Below, in pieces: positions 39,815 to 48,320 of a stretch of 64,000 nucleotides of DNA (its first letter is position 1; every line of letters begins with the position of its first letter). The position numbers were made by a program, and so were the translations under genes. The notes beneath the pieces were generated by a model. The model was given only the letters and a program-made list of their open reading frames with translations, had not been told where the DNA came from and did no database searches. This DNA comes from CAZHEV01 sp964531335 [NCBI: uncultured bacterium] (GTDB lineage Bacteria > Eisenbacteria > RBG-16-71-46 > CAZHEV01): assembly GCA_964531335.1 (NCBI GenBank), contig CAZHEV010000010.1, positions 1 to 64,000 of the forward strand, in the 5' to 3' direction.

Positions 39815-42273
39815 GCCTGGCCTGGCTGGGACTATATCTTCTATCCTGCACCTGGCTGCTTGCCGCCGGGGCCTACGAGCCCACGGACAGAAGCTGGCCC
39901 TATCTGGCCGTCGCCGGCGTCGTCATTCTAGCGATGTCCTTCCCCGGGCTCAGGTTCGACAGAATACCCTGGAGGGTGTACCTCCTAGCCGCGGGCCCCG
40001 CCGTCTTCACCTTGATGATCCCGCACCCTTACAAGATCGTGGGGATCGTGCCGCTGGCCGGGTTCATCCTGCTTCTCGCGTGTCACAAGATTCCCCGGCT
40101 CACCCCGTTGGCGGCGGGCCTGCTTGTCGCCGGAGCGGCGCTGGTGCTTCAGTCGCTGGCGCTCGCCCTGTTCTATTTTCTCTCGCCGAACCTGAAGGAC
40201 GCGGGCTTCGCGGCGCCGGCCCTCTACGCCATGCTGGAGGCCGTGGGCTCGGACGTCTCCCTGGGCGACGGCATAGTCTACGTCGGCACCGTGCCCGAGA
40301 TCATGCGGCTTTGGCCCACGTGGGACCACCTGGGGCTCTTCCACGCGCTGCTGCTTTTCTCGGGGGCGCTCCCGCTGGTCCGGCTTTCCAGGTCCCCCCG
40401 CCGGGGGTTTCTCGTTCTCATCGCGCTGATACCCGCGTACTTCCTCCTGCGCTACGGCGTCTTCTCCGTGGTCGAGGCGTCGGGAACCTACAGCGAGACG
40501 TACTGGAGCAACATCTGGAACGCCATAAGCTTGCTCCCGCTGTACCTCATCCTGTCGGCGCTGCTGCCGATCCGCCGGTTCGAAGACTCGCCGCCGGCCC
40601 GGTTGGGGGGACTCACCCTGAAGCCTTCTCAGACCCTCTCCGCGGCATGCCTCGCGGCGGCGGTCTTCGCCCTGACCTGTTACACGGGGCTCGCCGACAG
40701 CGGAGTGGTCAAGCGCGGGCGGATCCTGATGGACGAGTACCACAGCGACTGGGAGTGGACCGATCAGGAGTTCGACACGCAGTGGTACGGGATCAAGTCG
40801 GGATACAACTACTACAACCTGTACGAGTACTTGAACTACTTCTACCACGCCGACAGGGGAGACTCGCGTTTCACAGGCGAGCTCCTGTCGAATTACGACG
40901 TGTTGATACTCAAGACTCCTACCAGGCGCATAGAGAGCGACGAGATCGAGGCCATCGTGAAGTTCGTCGAGGACGGAGGGGGCCTCTGGCTGCTGGGAGA
41001 CCACACCAACGTGTTCGGCACGAGCACCTATTTGAACGAGCTGTGCGGCGATTTCGGATTCAGGTTCAGATTCGATTCGACCTACGACTTGAGCACGGGC
41101 AACCTCACGGTGATAGTGCCCCCCAGGATCCTGCCGCACGTGGTAGTTCAGAACATGCCGGTCTTCATGTTCGCGACATCCTGCACCATAGAGGGGGGGC
41201 CGTTCACGCGCCCCGCTCAAAACGGCTACCGGCTGAGGACGGTCGCGGCCGACTATTCGCAGACCAGCTTCTTCCCGGAGAAGAAGGAGCACAGGGACTA
41301 TGGCTTCGGCCTGTTCATACAGACCATTTGCGCGAAGCCGGGCAAGGGAAGGGTGTGCGGGTTCACGGACAGCACCGTGTTCTCCAACTTCTTCATGTAC
41401 ATCCCCGGCAAGCCTGAGCTTGTGCTGGGCACCATGGAGTGGCTGAACAGGAGAAACCGCCACCCCTGGATGGAGGCGGCCTTCGCCGCGGCCGGCGTCC
41501 TGTTTCTATTGCTCTTCGCGTTCTTTACCCGAAAGGACAGGCCGGCGCCGAGGGCGCTCCTGGGGATGGCCACGTTGACGCTCGCGCTGCCGCTGTCGAT
41601 CTGGGCCGTCTCGAGCCTGAACGCCCGCAACTACCCGCCCCCCGAGCCGCACACCGACTTCACCAGGGTCTCCTTCGAGAAGCAGCACTCGTTCTTCTTC
41701 GTGCCTATCGTGAGTCTCACCTCGAACCACCAGAACGACTTCCAGACGTTCTACGTGTGGACGCAGCGCCTCGGACTGGTCCCGAACGTAAGCTGGTCCG
41801 TCGAACAGGCGACGGCGAACGGCGATCTCGTCGTGTTCATAGATCCCCGGCTTCCCTTCTCCGCCGGCGAAGCCGAGCGCTTGAAATCCTACGTAGCCGA
41901 GGGAGGAAACATCCTGGTTCTCGACGACCGCCGCAACGTGTACTCCACTTCCAACCAGCTCCTTTCCTTCTTCGGGATGCGGATGGACACCACCCGCGTG
42001 GCACTCACGGCCGAGGACTCCGTTTCGGCTTACGGCCCTCTATTCGACAAGGCCGGCAGCATAGAGGGGGGCACGCCCATGGTGGCCACAGCAGGAGGCG
42101 AGGCGGTCATATCGTACGTGGAAAGAGACAAGGGCATGGTCATGGCTTGCTCGAACTCGCATCTCTTCGAGCTCAAATCCATGGGCGCCACCGGGGCGAT
42201 CCCCAATCCCAGGCAGCGGCTCATCTACGAGACCCAGTTCGACATGCTGAGGAAGCTGCTGGATCTGGAGTAG
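39811..42273 (+). CDS. large membrane protein with two GldG/DUF4350-like domains, copy 2
   Basis: 820 residues and the same plan as the gene before it: about eight helices (1-290), a first domain (ILMDEYHSDWEW, the loop GGGLWLLGDHTNVFG, then GFTDSTVFSNFF), two helices (about 555-600) and a second domain (GGNILVLDDRRNVYST to MACSNSHLFELKSM). It is clearly a paralogue but has diverged strongly, so the pair is an old duplication. The ATGA overlap with the upstream stop implies translational coupling and equal production, as for a heterodimer. The DHT/DDR loops sit where amidotransferase-like folds bind ligands; no catalytic Cys is seen. Confidence 0.75.
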   Translation: MSLAWLGLYLLSCTWLLAAGAYEPTDRSWPYLAVAGVVILAMSFPGLRFDRIPWRVYLLAAGPAVFTLMIPHPYKIVGIVPLAGFILLLACHKIPRLTPLAAGLLVAGAALVLQSLALALFYFLSPNLKDAGFAAPALYAMLEAVGSDVSLGDGIVYVGTVPEIMRLWPTWDHLGLFHALLLFSGALPLVRLSRSPRRGFLVLIALIPAYFLLRYGVFSVVEASGTYSETYWSNIWNAISLLPLYLILSALLPIRRFEDSPPARLGGLTLKPSQTLSAACLAAAVFALTCYTGLADSGVVKRGRILMDEYHSDWEWTDQEFDTQWYGIKSGYNYYNLYEYLNYFYHADRGDSRFTGELLSNYDVLILKTPTRRIESDEIEAIVKFVEDGGGLWLLGDHTNVFGTSTYLNELCGDFGFRFRFDSTYDLSTGNLTVIVPPRILPHVVVQNMPVFMFATSCTIEGGPFTRPAQNGYRLRTVAADYSQTSFFPEKKEHRDYGFGLFIQTICAKPGKGRVCGFTDSTVFSNFFMYIPGKPELVLGTMEWLNRRNRHPWMEAAFAAAGVLFLLLFAFFTRKDRPAPRALLGMATLTLALPLSIWAVSSLNARNYPPPEPHTDFTRVSFEKQHSFFFVPIVSLTSNHQNDFQTFYVWTQRLGLVPNVSWSVEQATANGDLVVFIDPRLPFSAGEAERLKSYVAEGGNILVLDDRRNVYSTSNQLLSFFGMRMDTTRVALTAEDSVSAYGPLFDKAGSIEGGTPMVATAGGEAVISYVERDKGMVMACSNSHLFELKSMGATGAIPNPRQRLIYETQFDMLRKLLDLE

Positions 42274-42347
42274 GCCCGGCCAACTAATGTGCCCACATAG
42301 CTTTGAAACGGCGCAGGTCCAAGCGCCATGCCCCGGCAGCAGCCCCC

Positions 42348-42866
42348 TCACTTTACGAGAAACTGGTTCGAGTACGCCACGGCGTCCGGCGAGTTGAGAT
42401 CCGGCCCTATCAAGAGGCGAAGGCGGTACCAGCCTTTCTCTCTCAATCGAAACTTGAACTCGACCAGCTCCCCGGGACGAAGCTCCATCACCCGCGTCCT
42501 GTACTTTTCCTCGCAGAAGATTCCCCTGGAGGCCTCGTCCCACCACGAGGATCCGTCCCATTCCTCTATCACGAAGGACGGAGGATTCGGGCATCCCGCC
42601 AGCGGCACGGTGGCGCGGCCGGTGTTCTCGATCTCGGCCCATATCTCCACGTGCTCGTCTTCCGAAGACAGCTCGTACCAGGGTCGCTCCGTCCTCAATT
42701 TCAAGTACTCGACGTCGGCCCACGGCTGATACCTGCCGCCCGTCGGTTCGCTCGCAGTGCCATCCAACGCCAATTGCGTGTAGCATCCTGGCAGAAGAAT
42801 CGAACCCAGCACCGCAAGCGCAAAAGACCGGATGTGCCTTATGAAATACCTACGCATACGCTTCAT
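42348..42866 (-). CDS. lipoprotein with Ig-like fold, unknown function
   Basis: 172 residues with a long basic N-terminus, a hydrophobic core and a lipobox (LLPGC). The mature part looks all-beta (VEIWAEIENTGRATVPLAGCPNP, LVEFKFRLREKGWYRLRL), resembling intracellular proteinase inhibitor-like or Ig-like binding domains. Two Cys beside GCPNPP and GIFCEEKY could pair. It is convergent with the large membrane protein gene and shares a strand with the FlgD-tailed protein upstream. No family is recognised. Confidence 0.65.
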   Translation of the reverse strand: MKRMRRYFIRHIRSFALAVLGSILLPGCYTQLALDGTASEPTGGRYQPWADVEYLKLRTERPWYELSSEDEHVEIWAEIENTGRATVPLAGCPNPPSFVIEEWDGSSWWDEASRGIFCEEKYRTRVMELRPGELVEFKFRLREKGWYRLRLLIGPDLNSPDAVAYSNQFLVK

Positions 42867-42953
42867 CTCCCCAACGCAAAGGCGCAGAGACCATCTCTGA
42901 TCCTGTCCTCACAGATAGTCGAGTCGGCCGTCTCGACTCGCCCCCGCCCCCGG

Positions 42954-43808
42954 CTACCGGGCGAGAATTATTCCGCCGCCGGCCGTGCCGGCCACGTCCG
43001 TCTCGAGTCTGAAGAAATAGACCCCGTTGGGCGGGCGCTCGCCATCCTCGAGCCCCGCGACCCATTTCACCGTGCTGGGCCCTCGTTCGAGCCGGCCGTC
43101 GTACACCACACCCACCAGCCTACCCGCCGCGTCGACGACCGTCAACAAGGCGCCGACAGGCTCACCCGTGCCCGGCACGAAGACGTCGAAGCTGCACAGG
43201 CCGGTGGTGGGATTCGGTCTCACCCGCGCGGTAAGACGGCCTACGTCGGCGAGAAGGACCGGATGGGACGCCTCCCCCGGACCGAGAAGATCCTCCGCTC
43301 GCACCCTCACACGGGCGTCGGCCGCGAACATCGCGGCGTCGATCACTAGAGAGCTCTCCCGCGTGAACACATCGTCTATCAGTCCACCCGAGCCGTCAAT
43401 AATCTCCACGCGGTATCCGACCACGTCGGCGTCGGGGCTGTGATTCCACTCCAGCAGGATCTCTGCGGAGCCCATCTTGGTGGCGGTCAGACCCGAGGGC
43501 GGCCCGGCCGCCGTGGCGAAGTGCAGTATGACCGCCATGGCCATCTCCACGACCCGCTCTTCGTATTCCATCTCCAGATTTTCGAGGAGATCGGTCATGG
43601 CGTGGTAATTCCTAAGGTTGAAGTCGCCCTCGTGTAGGAAGACTCCCGCGTACCCTCCGTCGTGAAAGGCCCCGGCCGACTCGGCCCGGCGATCGGGGCC
43701 GGCCATAACGGGGACGAAAAAAGCGCCCATGCCGATCGCAAGAACGACCGCGCATACAGGCGCCGGGGACAGCGTGGGAGGACGACGCGGTTTGGAGCCG
43801 CAATGCAT
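42954..43808 (-). CDS. truncated M28 peptidase with FN3 and FlgD-like tail
   Basis: 284 residues. A signal peptide (about 1-36) is followed at once by sequence that matches only the very end of M28 aminopeptidases: SAGAFHDGGYAGVFLHEGDFN and NYHAMTDLLENLEMEY, including the last zinc-site His. The rest of the catalytic domain, normally 200 or more residues, is missing. Then come a fibronectin-III-like domain (about 102-180) and a FlgD-like Ig tail (VRPNPTTGLCSFDVF, NGVYFFRLET) used for surface export in this bacterial group. It is read intact from a good promoter but should lack peptidase activity. Confidence 0.7.
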   Translation of the reverse strand: MHCGSKPRRPPTLSPAPVCAVVLAIGMGAFFVPVMAGPDRRAESAGAFHDGGYAGVFLHEGDFNLRNYHAMTDLLENLEMEYEERVVEMAMAVILHFATAAGPPSGLTATKMGSAEILLEWNHSPDADVVGYRVEIIDGSGGLIDDVFTRESSLVIDAAMFAADARVRVRAEDLLGPGEASHPVLLADVGRLTARVRPNPTTGLCSFDVFVPGTGEPVGALLTVVDAAGRLVGVVYDGRLERGPSTVKWVAGLEDGERPPNGVYFFRLETDVAGTAGGGIILAR

Positions 43809-43837
43809 GGGCTTCTCCTTTCCTCCCCCACGCTCTT

Positions 43838-43866
43838 AGTATACTTGTGGTTGCGCCGCCTTACAA
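43838..43866 (-). promoter_or_regulatory. promoter of the truncated M28 gene
   Basis: On the minus strand TTGTAA (43866-43861) and TATACT (43843-43838) are separated by 17 bases, and the -10 element ends 29 bases before the start codon. AGGAG precedes the start. Confidence 0.5.
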
Positions 43867-44261
43867 GACATACGAGCGCGGCTCGAGCCCGCCCGCCGGT
43901 CCCCGTGAACCGCGGCGCCAATGCGTACGCCCCGGTACACCGGCCGATATGACTTCGTACCTGAGTGTGCACCGAGGGGTCAGGCCGGTTCGACACAGCC
44001 GGGAATCGGCCATACGTATCTCGTTATCGGCGTTGTAGGTAGCGCTACGAGCCCAAGGGGGGAACTTTAGGCACCCACTTTGCATATGGATATGGAGCAG
44101 ATGGCTGAGGATTGAATCCGGCGGCGCGGCCCGCAGGTCGTGCGGCCTTCCGGCCGACGCTGGGGGGCTACCCGCGCGGCGCCGCCACGACCGCGTCGAT
44201 CGAGACGAATCGACGGCAGGCGGAGTTTCCAGCTATAAGGAGAGGGAAAGGAGACAGACAG
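43867..44261. other. intergenic region, nothing identified
   Basis: About 395 bases between two divergent genes. No coding frame or RNA gene is recognised. The last 25 bases carry an AAAGGAGA ribosome site for the next gene. Confidence 0.4.
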
Positions 44262-45443
44262 ATGCGCAGGCTGCTTCCGGCTTTACTATCAATTCTGCTC
44301 TTGGCCGGGTTCTACGGATGCGACGGCGGATCGGGGCCGACAACTCCGGGTATCCCGGATGCCGGCGGGATCGACTTAAACGATGAGCTCGGCGGGCTGA
44401 CCTTCGAGGATGAGCTTCCGGCCTTCGGCGAGCCGTCCATGTTCGCCGAAGAGGTGCTCGCGGAGGACGTCGACTACATCGACGATATGGAGGACAGTCC
44501 CGAGGTCGCCGGGCTGAGAAACCGTCGCGGAGCGCGCTTCTACACTTTGAGAATCAACTGGGGCAGGCTCGTCCGTCCCGCCGACAGCGTGGACTGCGCG
44601 GCCGTGGAGATCGTCTACGAGTGGGACGGCAGCCTGAAGGTCGACAGAGGCGCCATAATCCTCAAGAAGACGATTCTCTTCGACCAGGAGGACTACATCC
44701 ACGAGAGGACGGACAGGCGGGTGCTCGAGTGGACCTCCAAGACCAGCCCTCACCACGACGGCGTCCTGGTCCAGATTATAGATCCGCCCGCGCGGCCGGA
44801 CAGCGCGGGGAACGGACCGGAGCTGGAGCCCAACAGGGTTACTTTCACCACCCCGCAGTACTCGCGCACGTTCTCGATCGATGAGCTGGTGCGCATAAGC
44901 GAGATGGTCCCGGTCAACAGGTGCGGCATAGCGGTCTCGTTCAACGGATTCCTCGAGCCGGAAAGGCCCTGCCCCAGGGGATTCCTCGCCGGGATCTGGA
45001 AGCCCGTGCAGCCCGACACGACCGCCCCCGTTCCTCCCGATACGACCAACTTCGCGGCCGCCGACTCGACCGATCGCGGCGAGATACGGGGACACTTCTA
45101 CGGCAACTGGATCCAGTCCAACGGATTGCCGGCCGGACATCTCAAAGGGATCTACGGCGTGGACAGCCAGGGACGTCACGTGTTCTTCGGCAAGTACATA
45201 AGTCTGTCCGGGCAGTGCAAGGGCGTTCTCAGGGGGACCTACGGGGCGATTTCCGCGGCGCCTTTCGGAGATACGGCAGGATACTTCAGCGGCGAGTGGG
45301 TCAACCGTTACCGCAGCGTGACCGGTCATCTAAAGGGTCACTGGATCGTCGGCCCGAACAACGCCAGAGGGATGTTCCACGGCCGATGGAACACGGACTG
45401 CCCCGGCCTGCCTCCGGATACCGAGTCACCGCCGGCCCTGTAA
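44262..45443 (+). CDS. lipoprotein with glycine-aromatic C-terminal repeats
   Basis: 393 residues. The lipobox is LLAGFYGC (Cys at about 19). An acidic region follows (FEDELPAFGEP, VLAEDVDYIDDMEDSPEV), then a beta-rich middle. From about residue 290, after a Pro/Thr linker (TTAPVPPDTT), short units each end in Gly-x-aromatic: RGHFYGNW, LKGIYG, FFGKY, RGTYG, SGEW, KGHW and HGRW. These look like seven strands of a small repeat barrel or MORN-like hairpins. ATG 44262 was chosen for its GGAGA site and the signal sequence directly after it. It is probably a surface lipoprotein. No function is known. Confidence 0.7.
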   Translation: MRRLLPALLSILLLAGFYGCDGGSGPTTPGIPDAGGIDLNDELGGLTFEDELPAFGEPSMFAEEVLAEDVDYIDDMEDSPEVAGLRNRRGARFYTLRINWGRLVRPADSVDCAAVEIVYEWDGSLKVDRGAIILKKTILFDQEDYIHERTDRRVLEWTSKTSPHHDGVLVQIIDPPARPDSAGNGPELEPNRVTFTTPQYSRTFSIDELVRISEMVPVNRCGIAVSFNGFLEPERPCPRGFLAGIWKPVQPDTTAPVPPDTTNFAAADSTDRGEIRGHFYGNWIQSNGLPAGHLKGIYGVDSQGRHVFFGKYISLSGQCKGVLRGTYGAISAAPFGDTAGYFSGEWVNRYRSVTGHLKGHWIVGPNNARGMFHGRWNTDCPGLPPDTESPPAL

Positions 45444-45492
45444 CCCCAGAGCGGGGCTCGGCCCGCGTACCCGAACCCGCAGGACATAGAGG

Positions 45493-45526
45493 CGAGAGCC
45501 GCTGGAAGCTCATCCGGCGGCTCTCG
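45493..45526. terminator. strong hairpin between convergent genes
   Basis: A perfect 10-bp stem (45493-45502 with 45517-45526, CGAGAGCCGC) and a 14-base loop lie between the ends of two convergent genes. There is no U run, so it is probably a bidirectional barrier rather than a classic intrinsic terminator. Confidence 0.55.
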
Positions 45527-45614
45527 TGCTTCAGTCGGCGAGAGGCAGGCGCATAAGACGGGCGCATACCATGCCTGCCGCCCGCGATCTGCGGTCGGCG
45601 CGCTTGCGAGCCGC

Positions 45615-47543
45615 TCACTTTATGTAGCCCAGGGTGCGCAGCCGCTCCTGCACCTCGTCCTCGAGGCGTTTGAGGTCCACCGTCTCGCTTCGCGGCACCA
45701 CGGCGGCCGCGCCGCTCTCTTCGACCCAGAGCAACAGCCGCCTTTCCAGGTCGGCCGCGAGCTCCGGCTTCTCCTCTATAAGGTTGACGGTCTCGCCGGG
45801 ATCGTTCAGCAAATCGTATAGCTCGACGTTGTCCTCATCCAACCACATCAGCTTCCATCGCGGCCCCGTTATGGCGTATCCCTCGCCCTCGGTGATCCCG
45901 CCCAGCGTGTACGCGACTCCGCCCCCGGCCGGGCCGAGTGTCTCGCCCGACCTTTCGACCTCGCGGATGAGCGCGGCGAGGTCCGAGCCCTGGGCGTACG
46001 CCAGCGGGGGCTCTCCAAGAAGCGCGAGAACGGTCGGGGCGATGTCTATGGACTCTACGACCCGCTTGGATACGAAGCCCTCCGGAATCTCGGGAGGGTG
46101 ATGGATTATCAGCGGCACCCTGATGCAGCTATCCCAGAGGTAGCCGTGATTGAATATCCCGCCGTGCTCCTTCAGCACCTCGGCGTGATCGGCGGTTACC
46201 ACCATCACCGTTTCCCCGTCTATCCCCCATCTCTCGAGCGCCTCGACCAGCCTGCCCACTTTCGAGTCGGCGTACGCAATCTCGCCGTCGTACAGGTCCA
46301 CGAGCTGGTCCTTCTCCCAGGGCTCCAGCTCTGGGATCCTCTTTCTGAGCTCCCGGCCGTCCCGGACCTCGCCGGGATACTCCCGCGAGTAGAACATGCT
46401 TCTGTAGCGCCCGGGCGGGGAGTATGGGGCGTGAGGATCCATCAAATGGAGGAAGAGAAAGAAGCGCCTGGTCTTGTTCTTCTCAATCCACGACAGCGCG
46501 CCGTCGATGGAGAACTCGCTCGGGGCGCCGGGCTCCACCCTCCAGGCGCGAAATAGCCGCGCGGCGCCCAGGCTCCGCGGATAAAGCCCGAGCGGCGAGC
46601 GCTTTACCTTGTACGCCAGCTCCTCGTTCCCGAAGGTGTCGAAGCCGGTGGAGAAGCCGAATCGCGGGTGCAGGAAGTAGTTGTTGCCGAAGAAGGCGGT
46701 GGCGTATCCGCTTTCGTTGAGATGCTTCTGTAGAGACGGCACGTCCTCGTGGAGCGAATCGCCCACGTTCCAGGCCCCGTGGGTCAGAGGATAAAGGGAC
46801 GTCAGCATCGACGCGTGGGAGGCGGTGGAGCCGGGCGACTGGCATATCGCCCTCTCGAACCTCGCGCCCCCCTCGGCCAGCTTGTCGATGTTGGGAGAGG
46901 TGTTCCTCTCATAGCCGTAGCAGGAGAGATGGTCGGGCCTGAGGGCGTCGATGCACACGATTATCAAGTTCGCTCCGGGCCGCCTCCCGCCGCCGTGGGT
47001 CGCCTCCCCTATCGCAAGGGCCAGCGCGCTCGCGACGGCGAGCGCCACGATCACCATTCCGGCCGCCGCGATGGGCCGGGAGGGCCTCGGGGCGCTTCCA
47101 CCTTCGGCGCCGGAAAGCCGCTCGGCTCGCGAATCCGCCCTTGCCGCGGCCGCCAGAAGTCCGACAAAGATCCCGCCGAAGAGAAAGCCGCAGAGGGAGG
47201 CCCCCAGTATCGGCGCGACCTCATGTCGTATATTGAAAACGGAAGGTATCACGAAGCGCCGCAGGAGCTCGCCTCCGGAGAACGCGGCCAGGACCAGAAG
47301 AGGAAGCCCGGCGTAGAAGGCGGCCATAGCCCTAGGTCCGGGTCTCAAACGGAGGCCGCCGCAGATCGCGCCGGCCGGCAGGGCGAGCACGGTCAGAGCG
47401 GCGGCTGACGCCAGCCCGTACGCGAGAAACGCGTAGGCGAGCCAGCCCGGATGGCGCGGCCCCAAAGCGACGGCGTCGGCGACCGCGGCCGTCAATCCAA
47501 CGGCGAGCCCCGCGGGGACCGCGTATTTGAGATGTCTGAACAA
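45615..47543 (-). CDS. membrane-anchored sulfatase-fold enzyme, second copy
   Basis: 642 residues, with about four or five helices up to residue ~200, then an alkaline-phosphatase-superfamily domain. Seen: IVCIDALRPDHLSCYGYERNTSP, the nucleophile region QSPGSTASHASML, MVVTADHAEVLKEHGG and IDIAPTVLALLG. As in the protein at 3432-5315 the formylglycine Cys is absent; Ser or Thr occupies the site. The start is uncertain: TTG 47543 is preferred because AGGAG precedes it and the frame upstream is arginine-rich; it lies eight bases after the stop of the metal-binding lipoprotein gene. Possible roles are phosphatase or phosphoethanolamine-type transferase in the envelope. Confidence 0.8.
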   Translation of the reverse strand: MFRHLKYAVPAGLAVGLTAAVADAVALGPRHPGWLAYAFLAYGLASAAALTVLALPAGAICGGLRLRPGPRAMAAFYAGLPLLVLAAFSGGELLRRFVIPSVFNIRHEVAPILGASLCGFLFGGIFVGLLAAAARADSRAERLSGAEGGSAPRPSRPIAAAGMVIVALAVASALALAIGEATHGGGRRPGANLIIVCIDALRPDHLSCYGYERNTSPNIDKLAEGGARFERAICQSPGSTASHASMLTSLYPLTHGAWNVGDSLHEDVPSLQKHLNESGYATAFFGNNYFLHPRFGFSTGFDTFGNEELAYKVKRSPLGLYPRSLGAARLFRAWRVEPGAPSEFSIDGALSWIEKNKTRRFFLFLHLMDPHAPYSPPGRYRSMFYSREYPGEVRDGRELRKRIPELEPWEKDQLVDLYDGEIAYADSKVGRLVEALERWGIDGETVMVVTADHAEVLKEHGGIFNHGYLWDSCIRVPLIIHHPPEIPEGFVSKRVVESIDIAPTVLALLGEPPLAYAQGSDLAALIREVERSGETLGPAGGGVAYTLGGITEGEGYAITGPRWKLMWLDEDNVELYDLLNDPGETVNLIEEKPELAADLERRLLLWVEESGAAAVVPRSETVDLKRLEDEVQERLRTLGYIK

Positions 47544-47550
47544 AGCTCTC

Positions 47551-48018
47551 CTAGTGAGTCGTCTCCGTGTTCTCCTGCTCGGCCTCCTCGGTGGGCACCG
47601 GGCGGAGAACGAGATCCATCTTGCACTGGGGACATACGCCCGGATCATGAGAAACGACGTCGGGGCACATGGTGCAGACGTAGATCACGTGAGCGTCCTT
47701 CAGAACCGCCCCGCACTGCCCGCACCTGCCGGGCGCAAGCGACGTGGCGTCGGGATGCAGAGGGCAGGTGTATCCCGCGAGGGCTACCCGCTCTTCCTTC
47801 CCCTGCTCCGGATACATCGACCGGTCCTCTTCGCCCTGCGCCTGGGCTTCGCCCTCCGTCTCGGCCTCGGTTTCGGCCTGTCCCATTGATTCTGTTTCCT
47901 CGGGAGTTTCGGCCTCCTCGGTGGTCCCGCCCCCACCACAGCCTTGAACGGCGAGGAGGACTCCCGCCAGGAGAAGCGGACACAAGAACGCGATGAACAG
48001 CTTACGGCTTGCGAACAT
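47551..48018 (-). CDS. lipoprotein with two heavy-metal-binding (HMBD) motifs
   Basis: 155 residues. A lipobox (LLAVQGC, Cys at about 27) leads to a long Glu/Thr-rich linker and two zinc-ribbon-like units of the YHS-related heavy-metal-binding type: YTCPLHPDATSLAPGRCGQC, then YVCTMCPDVV with CPQCKMDL. Such units usually occur on copper-efflux proteins and ATPases. Here they stand alone on a lipoprotein, so metal scavenging or sensing in the periplasm is likely. The gene precedes the sulfatase-fold gene on the same strand with an eight-base gap. Confidence 0.75.
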   Translation of the reverse strand: MFASRKLFIAFLCPLLLAGVLLAVQGCGGGGTTEEAETPEETESMGQAETEAETEGEAQAQGEEDRSMYPEQGKEERVALAGYTCPLHPDATSLAPGRCGQCGAVLKDAHVIYVCTMCPDVVSHDPGVCPQCKMDLVLRPVPTEEAEQENTETTH

Positions 48019-48320
48019 AACCCACCTCCCAGGTGTTGATGCCGGCTCGTTCCGGCCCTACGGGGCAGACCACGGAAAGGTCCCCCGACTGTGTCAGGCC
48101 CCGGCGGCGCGGCCAGAACCCGATAAGGAGTAGCCCGCAAGGCCCTTGTTCCCCTCGTCACGGTCACGCGCGCCCGCCGCGGCCCTATAACTAATATCCT
48201 AGCGTCATTGTGTCAAGATCACAAACAGGAAGCTGGATTTGCGTTCCCCGGCAAGCTAGGATTGGACGGTTTTGCCGAGCCCGCGGACTGACGCAAGGAC
48301 CGCAGCCGCACGGGGATGAA
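48019..48320. promoter_or_regulatory. divergent control region
   Basis: 302 bases between the divergent lipoprotein and permease genes. An AT-rich patch at 48185-48235 carries a perfect TTGACA on the minus strand (48216-48211) with a poor -10 (TAGTTA) 17 bases on; it may drive the lipoprotein gene. No gene is seen. Confidence 0.35.

Noticed and set aside
39985-41463. Long minus-strand frame under the second large membrane protein
   Set aside because: The plus-strand gene has clear helices, domain motifs and an ATGA start; the antisense frame is arginine/glutamine-rich shadow.
43904-43915. Twelve bases identical to part of the CRISPR repeat (CGTGAACCGCGG)
   Set aside because: Isolated, GC-rich and partly palindromic; no second copy or spacer beside it, so chance is the simplest explanation.
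44041-44110. Possible structured RNA upstream of the lipoprotein gene
   Set aside because: No cloverleaf, riboswitch or known RNA motif could be recognised by eye.
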